The translations under genes were made by a program, and so were the position numbers. Below the pieces are notes generated by a model, which was given only the letters and a program-made list of their open reading frames with translations, was not told where the DNA came from and searched no databases. From NCBI GenBank assembly GCA_016191645.1, contig JACPVQ010000104.1:1-60431 (forward strand): DNA of 60,431 nucleotides. Direction: 5' to 3'. This stretch comes from Candidatus Solibacter usitatus (GTDB lineage: Bacteria; Acidobacteriota; Terriglobia; Bryobacterales; Bryobacteraceae). This document shows positions 24,939 to 33,192 of this stretch, piece by piece (position 1 is the first letter of the stretch; each line of letters starts with the position of its first letter).

Positions 24939-26453
24939 CTACGCCCCGCTCCAACCGCGCATCGCCTCCCGCGCACGCTTCATCGTCGCGGAATCCTTAT
25001 CGCCCGCCCCCTTCAAGTAGTACACCGTGGACGCCACCATATGCGGCTGCCACGCCGGGCTCACCAGCGGGACGTCCTCCAGCAGCGCAGCCAGGTATTT
25101 GTAGTAGTGCACTTCCTCCGATTTCGCCAGCGTATGCCGCAGCGCGGCCGTGAAGAACGATTGCCGCGCGGCGAGATCCTTCCCCATCCGGAAGACGCGC
25201 CCGGCCGCCGCATCCAAGTCGCCCGGGATCCCTGCGAAAATTTCACTCATAGGCGTCACCTCGCCACCAGGCTCCATCTCGGTAATGTTGAACGGGCGCA
25301 AATTTTCCGGCCGCGCCGCGGAGGCCGTGCGGAACTGTCCCATCCATCCCACCGCTTGCAGCGTCAGCAGAAAACGCGTGCGCGCGTCCGATGCGGCCAA
25401 AAACGCATGACGCAATCCATTCGCCGAAGTCACTCCGTGTACGCTCGCCAGCGCCGCGCCGGCTCGCGCCCGCATGCGCAATTCCGCCGACGCCAGATGC
25501 ACCGCATCCCACACCGCGCCCGCATTCGCACTTCCCTTTACCATTCGCTCCGTCACATCCGCGCACGCCTCATCGGGCGTCGCGTTACGTATCGCAGCAA
25601 CGATACTGTTCGTTGCTCCCGCATCGCCCTTCTCCTCCGCCCACCCCGCGTGCAGTTTCCCGAACGAATCCTTCACGCGCCGCAGATTCGCCGCGTAGCA
25701 TTGGTCGTCCATTCCATACCCGTTCACGCGCTGCTGCTTTCCAAAATCAAGCATCGCCAGCACCAGTGAGCGCAATACCGGCTCGGCATGCTGCCAGCCG
25801 ATTGTATGCAGCGTACGGCTGGCATTCGCCGCGTAGATCGCCTTGTGTCCGATGTTCCGATAGTCGCGCGCGCCAAACTCCCACAACATCGCGAACACGT
25901 TCTCCCCGCTGCGCCGCCGCGCCAGTGCGGCAACGGCGCGTTCGCCGCGCTCCATATCCCACGTCTCCATCGCCGATTGCAGTTCAGACGCCGCGCGCTC
26001 CGCATCCGGCAGCTTCCCCTCCAGCGCGCGCATCGTGTAATCGCCCGCCTGATTCTTCGCGTCCCGGTCCTGCGCCGTCTTGAAGTTGTCCAACGCATAG
26101 AACAAAGGAAGCAGCCGCGAATCCGGCGGAGCCTCCAGACTCAGCAGATGCGCCGAATGAATCACGAATACGCAATGCATGGCGAATCCCGGCGGACGCG
26201 GATTCACGTTGCGAATCCCCGCCAGAAACAACGCCGCCAGAAATTGACGATACGATACGCCGCGCTTCATCTGCTCCACCAGCATCTCGGCGCACCGTTC
26301 CCGCGGCGTCGCTTCGATCAGCGCCACCAGCGGCTCCATCTCCGGCCGGAACCGCACAAGATCAGGGCTCACCTGTGCCTCACCCCGGCTTAATAACAGT
26401 GGAGAAAGCAGAGCTGTGCCGCCCAGAAGATCGCGCCGCGTGATGGGTCTCAT
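24939..26453 (-). CDS. Tat-exported protein of unknown function
   Basis: 504 aa from ATG 26453, which gives MRPITRRDLLGGTALLSPLLL, a clear twin-arginine signal; the open frame to 26513 adds 20 unlike residues. The mature protein is mainly helical and rich in Ala, Arg and Glu (ALARRRSGENVFAMLWEFG, LRSLVLAMLDFGKQQRV). Possible metal or cofactor residues are scattered (HCVFVIHSAHLL, GWQHAEPVL, HYYKYLAALLED), but I recognise no family. It ends 30 bases before the alaS start. The folded export route suggests a cofactor. No function is proposed. Confidence 0.7.
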   Translation of the reverse strand: MRPITRRDLLGGTALLSPLLLSRGEAQVSPDLVRFRPEMEPLVALIEATPRERCAEMLVEQMKRGVSYRQFLAALFLAGIRNVNPRPPGFAMHCVFVIHSAHLLSLEAPPDSRLLPLFYALDNFKTAQDRDAKNQAGDYTMRALEGKLPDAERAASELQSAMETWDMERGERAVAALARRRSGENVFAMLWEFGARDYRNIGHKAIYAANASRTLHTIGWQHAEPVLRSLVLAMLDFGKQQRVNGYGMDDQCYAANLRRVKDSFGKLHAGWAEEKGDAGATNSIVAAIRNATPDEACADVTERMVKGSANAGAVWDAVHLASAELRMRARAGAALASVHGVTSANGLRHAFLAASDARTRFLLTLQAVGWMGQFRTASAARPENLRPFNITEMEPGGEVTPMSEIFAGIPGDLDAAAGRVFRMGKDLAARQSFFTAALRHTLAKSEEVHYYKYLAALLEDVPLVSPAWQPHMVASTVYYLKGAGDKDSATMKRAREAMRGWSGA

Positions 26454-26564
26454 AATGAGAGGATTATACACGCCTGAAGCCTGGATGGCTGCGCCAACAG
26501 CCACCAGCTTCACGCGACCCGGCGCGAACTTCCTAAATGGACTCGGAGGAGCGTCAGTGCAACC

Positions 26565-26957
26565 TCAAAAATGGATCAGCCCAAAACTGATCTTGATGGC
26601 CTCATTGACCAACTCCAGCGTGGCGTCATCAACCACTCCGAGACGTCTGATGAGGCAGAGTCGATCCACGGCACGGACCTGGTTCAGCATGGCGACCGAG
26701 GTTACGGTAAGTCCGGTTGCCAGGTTCGCCTCCAGCAACACATGAACTGGATTCAGCGGAAACCGCACCGTGGAAGTGATCGGCGCGACGATGGTGATAT
26801 CGCTCAGCCGGTTGGACACGTCGTTTTGGATGATCAGTACTGGCCGGGTCTTCTTTATCTCCCGGCCTTGGGTCGGATCGAGCGCCGTGAGGTAGATTTC
26901 GCCCCGCCGCGGGTGGCTGGTCTCTTTGCCAGGGGTTGTTCGTCGAGTTTTTTCCAT
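26565..26957 (-). CDS. MazF/PemK-family toxin (mRNA interferase)
   Basis: 130 aa. The PemK/MazF fold shows in RRGEIYLTALDPTQGREIKKTRP, VLIIQNDVSNRLSDITIVAPIT and LNQVRAVDRLCLIRRLG; residues after RGEIY, the conserved Arg of KTRP and the T of ITST are present. Such enzymes cut single-stranded RNA at short motifs. The only usable start in frame is the ATG at 26957, giving a 16-residue N-terminal extension before RGEIY and an unusually long 103-base overlap with the antitoxin gene. Confidence 0.9.
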   Translation of the reverse strand: MEKTRRTTPGKETSHPRRGEIYLTALDPTQGREIKKTRPVLIIQNDVSNRLSDITIVAPITSTVRFPLNPVHVLLEANLATGLTVTSVAMLNQVRAVDRLCLIRRLGVVDDATLELVNEAIKISFGLIHF

Positions 26958-27181
26958 GTTTCCTGGTCCACGGCAAACCAGTCAGCTGCTATCTCGCGGT
27001 CCAGGTCTCGGTCCCGGGCGGCGGCGCGTTCTAATTGCGCCCTGAGGGCCTCCACGCTGCAGTTCGCCACGTAGTGCTGCACGGCCGCGTTGATGAAGCG
27101 GCTGCGCTGGCCGGGTCTAGCCATCCGGTCAATGGTCTGGACGGTGGCCTCCGGTAGGACGATGTTGATGCGTTTGCTCAT
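26855..27181 (-). CDS. Ribbon-helix-helix antitoxin of the MazF-like toxin
   Basis: 108 aa from ATG 27181 (MSKRINIVLPEATVQTIDRM), chosen over 27211 since the family begins this way. The N-terminal ~45 residues are an RHH DNA-binding domain (INIVLPEATVQTIDRMARPGQRSRFINAAV), followed by a helical segment (LRAQLERAAARDRDLDREIA) and a basic tail (GGAKSTSRRSIRPKAGR) encoded entirely in the region that overlaps the toxin gene. A palindromic operator and promoter lie just upstream, consistent with autoregulation. There is no clear Shine-Dalgarno sequence. Confidence 0.85.
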   Translation of the reverse strand: MSKRINIVLPEATVQTIDRMARPGQRSRFINAAVQHYVANCSVEALRAQLERAAARDRDLDREIAADWFAVDQETWKKLDEQPLAKRPATRGGAKSTSRRSIRPKAGR

Positions 27182-27211
27182 GGAAACTAAGGTTGAGGAT
27201 CTTGTATCCAC

Positions 27212-27240
27212 AGCATATACACAACGAGTGTGTATATCAA
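27212..27240 (-). promoter_or_regulatory. Promoter and palindromic operator of the MazEF-like operon
   Basis: Minus strand: -35 TTGATA (27240-27235), 17-base spacer, -10 TATGCT (27217-27212), about 30 bases before the antitoxin ATG. A perfect inverted repeat with 9-base arms ATATACACA/TGTGTATAT and a 5-base centre ACGAG covers 27215-27237, so it fills the spacer and touches both boxes. This is the expected place for an RHH antitoxin to bind and shut off its own promoter. Confidence 0.8.
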
Positions 27241-27603
27241 GGATATGTCAATGCGCCACCTCCCTCCTGAGCAAGATCTTGCATGGGCGCTACGAGTTCG
27301 AAGCCTTCCAGCTTCGCATGCCCGTTGCCTACGCAAGAAATGAGCGGAGACTGGTTTTACTGGAAGATGGGCAAGCGCAGATCATGCTGACAATTGTACG
27401 GAGCGCAAATCGATGAAGGAATTCCGCAGACTGTGGCCGTCGGCCCGGCGGTGACAATGGTCGTTGTACTCATCGGTGTCCTGATCAACAATAATCGGAT
27501 CGGCGACATGCACAACACGATGAACAATAGATTCGCCGATATGAATACGCACTCGTCATTCCCCGGAAAAGCTATACTTTTCTTGTTCCCTTACCAATCC
27601 GAC
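27241..27603 (+). other. Non-coding or decayed stretch before hsdR, with a fragment of a membrane/coiled-coil protein
   Basis: No whole gene is seen. From about 27394 a frame continuous with hsdR encodes a hydrophobic segment (VTMVVVLIGVLINNN) followed by a coiled-coil-like piece (RIGDMHNTMNNRFADMNTH). These pieces resemble small membrane proteins with a cytoplasmic coil that stop here after about 50 residues. Starts at 27394 (TTG), 27451 (GTG) or 27457 (ATG) would fuse it to HsdR. It is either a remnant at the island edge or a real N-terminal extension. Confidence 0.4.
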
Positions 27604-30300
27604 ATGCCCGGTGCAACCCCACATGACTCCGAGTTTCTGACAAGAAAACGGTTCATTGACGGCAGGCTCAGGGCAGCCGGCTGGAGAGTCGTCCCCTTCA
27701 GCCCGCATCAGCCGCTCGCCCAATTCAACCGCTGCGCCGTCGAAGAATTCGAAACCGCAAATGGTCCGGCGGATTACGCCCTTTGCCTCGAAGGTCAAAT
27801 ACTGGGAGTCGTCGAAGCTAAAAAGCTGAGCCTCGGTCCGCAGAACGTCCTCTCACAGGCCGAGCGTTACAGCCGCGGTGTCACGCAACCCGGCTTGGCC
27901 CGCGGAGATTTCGGCGTCCCCTTCCTCTACTCCACCAACGGCGAAGTCATCTGGCACCACGACATCCGGCTCGAACTCAACCGCTCCCGCCCCATCGCGG
28001 ACTTCCACACACCGGAAGCCCTGCAGGATTTGCGGAGCCGGAATATAGACCAAACCATCGGCGTCCTCCTCGCAACTCCGAACGATGCCTCGCGGCTCAG
28101 GCCATATCAGCGGGAAGCCAATGAGGCCATCGAAAAAGCCATTTCCGCCTGCAAACGGCAGATGCTCGTTGCCATGGCCACCGGCACCGGCAAGACCTTC
28201 ACCATGGTCAACCAGATATACCGCCTCATGAAGTCCGGCGTTGCCAAGCGTGTCTTGTTCCTGGTCGACCGCCGCGCCCTTGCCGTCCAGGCAGTCCGCG
28301 CCTTTGCCTCCTTCGACGCCGAACAGGGTCTCAAATTCGATAGCGTCTTTGAAGTCTACAGCCAGCGCTTCCAAAAGGAAGACGTGCAAGACGAAAAGTT
28401 CGACCCCAAGGTGTTGCCCAACACCTACCTCACCAACCCCAAACCCGGCGACACATTTGTCTATGTCTCCACCATCCAGCGCATGACCATCAACCTCTTT
28501 GGCCGCGACGCCATCTTCGGCATCGGCGGCGAAGAGATCGAAGACGACGCCGGCAAATTGGAGATCCCCATCCACGCCTTCGACCTCATTGTCGCCGATG
28601 AATGCCACCGCGGCTACACGTCTTCGGAAGCCGCCGTCTGGCGCAAAACCCTCGACCACTTCGATGCCATCAAAATCGGCTTGACTGCCACTCCTGCCGC
28701 GCATACCACCAGCTATTTCAGGGAAATCGTCTACCGCTATGAGTACGAACGCGCAGTACGCGACGGCTTCCTCGTCGATTACGACGTGGTGAAGGTCAAA
28801 TCCAACGTCCGCATGAATGGAGTCTTCCTTCACGAAGGCGAAGAGATTGGCGTCGTGAACCCCAATACCGGCGCAAAAAAACTCGACGTCATCGAGGACG
28901 AGCGCCAGTTCGACTCCTCCAGAATCGAACGCGAAATCACCTCGCCGGACTCCAATCGCAAAACTCTCGAAGAATTGAAGCGCTACTCTCTCGAACACGA
29001 GCAGCGCTATGACCGCTTCCCGAAGACCCTCATCTTCGCCGCCAACGACCTTCCGCACACTTCACATTCCGATCAACTCGTCGACCTCGCCCGGGAGGTC
29101 TTCGGCCGCGGCAATTCGTTCGTTCAAAAAATCACCGGAAGCCAGTCCGTCGACCGTCCGCTCCAGCGCATTCGCGAGTTTCGCAACCGCCCCCATCCCG
29201 CCATAGTCGTCTCCGTCGACATGTTGACCACCGGCGTGGACATCCCCGATCTGGAGTTCATCGTATTCCTCCGCCCCGTCAAATCCCGCATCCTTTTCGA
29301 GCAGATGCTCGGGCGCGGCACGCGCAAAGGGGAAAAGTATCCGGACAAATCCCACTTCGTGGTCTTCGATTGCTTCGACGGCACCTTGCTCGAATACTTC
29401 AAACAGTCCACAGCCATCACCGCCGAACCGCCCTCGCCCCCCACACGCACCATCACCGAAATCATTGAAGATGTGTGGCGCAACCGCGACAAGGAGTACA
29501 ACATCCGCTGCCTGGTAAAACGCCTGCAGCGCATTGACAAGGAGATGTCCGGCGAAGCGCGCGAGCAGTTCGCCGCTTTCCTCCCCGACGGCGACGTGGC
29601 CCGCTTCGCCGCGTCGTTGCCGCAAGCCCTCCAAACCGATTTCACTGGAGTCATGTCCTTGTTGCGTACTTCCGCTTTCCAGCACTTGCTCACGGACTAC
29701 AAACGCAAGGAACGCGTCTTCCTGGTCGCGCACAACACGCAGGACGAAGTCTCTTCCGAATGGCTGGTGCGAGGCGTCGATGGCAAGCAATACAAGCCGG
29801 ACGACTACCTGACCGCTTTCTCCGAATTCGTGCGCACCCACCGAAATGACATCCACGCCATCGGGATCCTGCTCAACCGCCCCAAGGATTGGAACCCCGA
29901 CGCCCTGCAGGAACTCCGCCTCAAACTGTCGAATGCGCCCCAGCGGTTTACACTCGAAAATCTGCAAAAGGCCCACGAGATACATCACAAGAAGGCGCTC
30001 GTGGATATCATCTCCATGGTCAAGCACGCGGCCGACGAACAACAACTGCTCCTCAACGCGCACGAGCGCGTAGCCCGTGCCATGGAGCGCATCCAACAAT
30101 CGCGCGCCTTCACCCCCGAGCAAATCGAATGGCTCGACCGCATCCACTCCCACTTGCAAATGAACCTGTCCATCGATCTGGAAGACTTCGAACTCCTGCC
30201 AATCTTTGTGCAATCCGGCGGCAAGTCCAAGGCGTTGCTCGTCTTCAAGGGCCAGTTGCCCATCATTCTTCAGGAAATTAACGGGGCCCTCGCCGCATGA
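27604..30300 (+). CDS. hsdR: Type I restriction enzyme, R subunit
   Basis: 898 aa from ATG 27604, chosen because MPGATPHDSEFLTRKRFIDG begins the family-like sequence; no good ribosome-binding site is seen. The order is HSDR_N nuclease (D57 and E71-A-K73 in LCLEGQILGVVEAKK), superfamily II helicase with Walker A MATGTGKT (191-198), DECH box in LIVADECHRGYTS and GLTATPAAH, motif VI-like FEQMLGRGTRKG, and a C-terminal helical domain of the EcoEI type. It translocates DNA and cuts far from the recognition site if unmethylated. All catalytic residues are intact. It is followed by hsdM and hsdS. Confidence 0.95.
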   Translation: MPGATPHDSEFLTRKRFIDGRLRAAGWRVVPFSPHQPLAQFNRCAVEEFETANGPADYALCLEGQILGVVEAKKLSLGPQNVLSQAERYSRGVTQPGLARGDFGVPFLYSTNGEVIWHHDIRLELNRSRPIADFHTPEALQDLRSRNIDQTIGVLLATPNDASRLRPYQREANEAIEKAISACKRQMLVAMATGTGKTFTMVNQIYRLMKSGVAKRVLFLVDRRALAVQAVRAFASFDAEQGLKFDSVFEVYSQRFQKEDVQDEKFDPKVLPNTYLTNPKPGDTFVYVSTIQRMTINLFGRDAIFGIGGEEIEDDAGKLEIPIHAFDLIVADECHRGYTSSEAAVWRKTLDHFDAIKIGLTATPAAHTTSYFREIVYRYEYERAVRDGFLVDYDVVKVKSNVRMNGVFLHEGEEIGVVNPNTGAKKLDVIEDERQFDSSRIEREITSPDSNRKTLEELKRYSLEHEQRYDRFPKTLIFAANDLPHTSHSDQLVDLAREVFGRGNSFVQKITGSQSVDRPLQRIREFRNRPHPAIVVSVDMLTTGVDIPDLEFIVFLRPVKSRILFEQMLGRGTRKGEKYPDKSHFVVFDCFDGTLLEYFKQSTAITAEPPSPPTRTITEIIEDVWRNRDKEYNIRCLVKRLQRIDKEMSGEAREQFAAFLPDGDVARFAASLPQALQTDFTGVMSLLRTSAFQHLLTDYKRKERVFLVAHNTQDEVSSEWLVRGVDGKQYKPDDYLTAFSEFVRTHRNDIHAIGILLNRPKDWNPDALQELRLKLSNAPQRFTLENLQKAHEIHHKKALVDIISMVKHAADEQQLLLNAHERVARAMERIQQSRAFTPEQIEWLDRIHSHLQMNLSIDLEDFELLPIFVQSGGKSKALLVFKGQLPIILQEINGALAA

Positions 30301-30328
30301 GTAACACCGCATGAGTAAAGCCGCATGA
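30297..30328 (+). other. Two 5-codon minicistrons linking hsdR to hsdM
   Basis: The hsdR stop overlaps an ATG at 30297, which opens MSNTA-stop (30297-30314). Its stop overlaps the ATG at 30311, which opens MSKAA-stop (30311-30328), whose stop overlaps the hsdM ATG at 30325. The result is three consecutive ATGA overlaps spaced 14 bases apart. It probably arose by tandem duplication of a 14-base unit (ATGAGTAA plus 6 bases). Confidence 0.6.
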
Positions 30329-31740
30329 CCGACATCGTCCAAAAACTCTGGGGCTTCTGCCACACCTTACGCCACGATGGAATCGACTACGGCGACTACA
30401 TCGAGCAGCTCACCTACCTTCTCTTCTTGAAAATGGCGGACGAACGCAGCGTCGAAGTCCCCAAGGACTGTGGCTGGGACAAACTCAAGAGCCTGTCCGG
30501 GACGGAACTCACCGACCACTACAGTGAAGTGTTGCGCAAGCTGCGCGAGGCTAAAGGACTCCTCGGCGACATCTTCACGCAAGCCACCTCCCGTTTCGCG
30601 AACCCCGTCAACCTCCGCCGCCTCATCGCCATGATCGACGAAGAACTGTGGTCCGCGATGGACGTGGACGTGAAAGGCGCGGCCTTCGAGGGACTTCTGG
30701 AGAAAGCCGCGAGCGAAGGCAAGAAAGGAGCTGGCCAGTACTTCACTCCCAGACGTCTCATCCAATCCATCTGCCGTGTCATGAAGCCCGACCCGCGCGG
30801 CAAAACGGCTTTCAAAATCTGCGACCCCGCCTGCGGCACCGGCGGCTTCCTCATTGGCGCCCATGAGTGGCTGGTGGAAGGCAGCAAGGGAGTGCTCGAC
30901 CGCTCCGACGCCAGGCGCATCCGCGGCGCGACCTATTATGGACAGGAATTGGTCGCCCGCCCGCGCCGCCTCGCGCTCATGAATCTCTATCTCCACGGCG
31001 TCGAGCCTCACATTTATCTCGGCGACACCATCTACGAGCCCGATCGCGGCGAACGCTACGACGTCGTCCTTACCAATCCGCCGTTTGGAACCAAAGGCGC
31101 AAATCAAGCGCCCGAGCGCGATGACTTTACCATCGAGACCAGCAACAAACAGCTCAACTTCGTCCAGCACGTCGTCAAGATTCTGAAACCCGGCGGCCGC
31201 GCCGCCATCGTTCTACCGGACAACTGCCTGTTTGAGGATAAGGCCGGTGAAGTGTTCGAGATCGTCATGCAGGACTGTGCGCTGCACACGGTTCTGCGCC
31301 TGCCGCGCGGAACGTTCACGCCTTACAGCCAGGGCGTTAAGGCCAACGTGATCTTTCTTCAGAAAGGCCAGCCCACGGAAAAGGTGTGGATCTTCGACGC
31401 GCGGTCGAATGTGCCAGGCATCACCAAGAAGGAACGACCACTCACCGGCGAACACTTCAAGGAATTCGAGGCCTGCTACGGTACCGATCCCAACGGTTTG
31501 AGCAAGCGCAAGGACTTGGGTGAAGAGGGACGCTTCCGCGCCTTCGGGATCAAGGACATTGCCGCGCGCAACTACAAACTCGACGTGACCTGGCTCAAGG
31601 ACGAATCGCTGGAGGACAGCGATGAATTGCCGGAGCCGCAGGACTTGGCGGCGGAGGCAATCACGGAATTGGAAGCCGTAGTGGATGATTTGCGGGAGAT
31701 CATCGCGTTGATTGAGAAAGAAGAGGCCGTTTCGAAATGA
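30325..31740 (+). CDS. hsdM: Type I restriction-modification methyltransferase, M subunit
   Basis: 471 aa. HsdM N-terminal helical domain (about 5-125), then the N6-adenine methyltransferase domain with the SAM motif DPACGTGGF (168-176) and catalytic NPPF (251-254) in VLTNPPFGTKG. The start at 30325 is followed by MTDIVQKLWGFCHTLRHDG, typical of the family. It methylates adenine at the site chosen by HsdS and forms the M2S core. Its stop overlaps the hsdS ATG (31737-31740). Length is near the usual 480-530. Confidence 0.95.
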   Translation: MTDIVQKLWGFCHTLRHDGIDYGDYIEQLTYLLFLKMADERSVEVPKDCGWDKLKSLSGTELTDHYSEVLRKLREAKGLLGDIFTQATSRFANPVNLRRLIAMIDEELWSAMDVDVKGAAFEGLLEKAASEGKKGAGQYFTPRRLIQSICRVMKPDPRGKTAFKICDPACGTGGFLIGAHEWLVEGSKGVLDRSDARRIRGATYYGQELVARPRRLALMNLYLHGVEPHIYLGDTIYEPDRGERYDVVLTNPPFGTKGANQAPERDDFTIETSNKQLNFVQHVVKILKPGGRAAIVLPDNCLFEDKAGEVFEIVMQDCALHTVLRLPRGTFTPYSQGVKANVIFLQKGQPTEKVWIFDARSNVPGITKKERPLTGEHFKEFEACYGTDPNGLSKRKDLGEEGRFRAFGIKDIAARNYKLDVTWLKDESLEDSDELPEPQDLAAEAITELEAVVDDLREIIALIEKEEAVSK

Positions 31741-33167
31741 GCGAGCTACCTAATGGTTGGGTGCACACAACACTTGACGAAATCGGTGAGTGGAGATCTG
31801 GCGGCACGCCTTCACGCTCACGACCAGAGTACTTTGGGCCAGGCGTTCCGTGGATAAAAAGTGGCGATCTGCCAGATGGCCCGATCTTGGAAACTGAAGA
31901 ACAGATTACTCAGGCCGGTTTAGATAATTCTGCTGCGAAACTAATACCGCCTGGATCAGTTTCCCTCGCGTTGTATGGCGCAACGATCGGCAAGTTGGGC
32001 CTACTTAGGTTCGCGGCTGCAACAAACCAAGCTTGCGCAAATGTCACTCCGGATTCGCGACTGGTCGACGCTAGCTATCTTTTCTACTATTTGCTAGCAC
32101 AGCGGCGAGAGTTCATTGAACTCGGACAGGGCGGAGCACAGCCAAACATTAGCCAAAAGATCGTCCGCAAGCATCCGATTCCATTGGCCCCTCTCTCGGA
32201 GCAGCGCCGGATTGTCGCCAAACTCGATGCCGTGCTCGCTCGAGTCCGCACCGCGCAGCAACGCCTGGAAAAAGTCCCGAAGATTCTGAAGCGCTTCCGC
32301 CAATCCGTTCTCGACGCCGCGTGTTCAGGAGAGCTAACGGCTGATTGGCGGCTCAGCAATCCAGGCTTGCACCGAAACGAAATCTTAGGCAAGATTCGCG
32401 AATACCGGCGGCGTGGCCCAATGGTTGAGATAATACCAAAGGAACTCGTACCAGACGATGTGATTCCGAGGGATTGGGAATGGGTCAGGTTCGGTTCAGT
32501 TATCGGCGAACTTAGAAATGGAATCTCGGCGATGCCGAAAATGCATCCACCTGGAATGCCTATACTTCGGATTAGCGCTGCTAGACCCGGTGCGGTTAAC
32601 ACCGAAGATGTCAGGTTCATAGAGGACCCGGCTGGCTTCGTACCACACTACTGTCTTAAAAATGGCGACTTACTTTTCACTCGTTACAACGGGAGCCTTG
32701 AGCTGCTTGGGGTCTGTGGCGTCATACGAGGTCTCGGTCGGGATTTGCTCTACCCCGACAAGTTAATGCGCGTTCGTATTGACCACCCATTCCTTGAACC
32801 TGAATATGTCGAATGTTTTTTTGGAAGCATTGGGGCCCATGAACGTGTTGTTGGGAAAGCTAAGTCGAGCGCCGGTCAGAACGGAGTGTCTGGAACGGAC
32901 ATCAAGGCGCAACCATTTGCTCTACCTCCGGTGGAGGAGCAGCGTGAGATTGTGCGCAGAGTTGCGGCCTTCTTCGCGTTTGCCGACGGTATGGAGGCCA
33001 GGTTGAAACGGTCTGCTGTTCAAGTGGATTCGTTGACCCAAAGCATCCTCGCGATGGCGTTCGGCGGAAGACTCGTACCAACAGAAACTGAACTTTCCGA
33101 AGAAGTGGTCCCTTCTTCCAATCCGCGATGGAACCCCACGGCGAGATGCACTATGGACTGCCGGTGA
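31737..33167 (+). CDS. hsdS: Type I restriction-modification specificity subunit
   Basis: 476 aa with the two-fold plan of HsdS: target-recognition domain 1 (about 5-155: GWVHTTLDEIGEWRSGGTP, GVPWIKSGDL), conserved helix 1 (about 155-200: LSEQRRIVAKLDAVLARV), target-recognition domain 2 (about 235-390: WEWVRFGSVIGELRNG, LLFTRYNGSLELLG), conserved helix 2 (VEEQREIVRRVAAFFAFAD). Each domain reads half of a bipartite site. Codon use is less GC-rich than in the neighbours, usual for these variable genes. The C-terminal 15 residues are irregular. Confidence 0.93.
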   Translation: MSELPNGWVHTTLDEIGEWRSGGTPSRSRPEYFGPGVPWIKSGDLPDGPILETEEQITQAGLDNSAAKLIPPGSVSLALYGATIGKLGLLRFAAATNQACANVTPDSRLVDASYLFYYLLAQRREFIELGQGGAQPNISQKIVRKHPIPLAPLSEQRRIVAKLDAVLARVRTAQQRLEKVPKILKRFRQSVLDAACSGELTADWRLSNPGLHRNEILGKIREYRRRGPMVEIIPKELVPDDVIPRDWEWVRFGSVIGELRNGISAMPKMHPPGMPILRISAARPGAVNTEDVRFIEDPAGFVPHYCLKNGDLLFTRYNGSLELLGVCGVIRGLGRDLLYPDKLMRVRIDHPFLEPEYVECFFGSIGAHERVVGKAKSSAGQNGVSGTDIKAQPFALPPVEEQREIVRRVAAFFAFADGMEARLKRSAVQVDSLTQSILAMAFGGRLVPTETELSEEVVPSSNPRWNPTARCTMDCR

Positions 33168-33192
33168 CATTACCCCGCCCAATCCCGAAGAA

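Noticed and set aside
27090..27416. 108-aa plus-strand ORF over the antitoxin promoter
   Set aside because: It runs antisense through the antitoxin gene and its operator; no recognisable domain.
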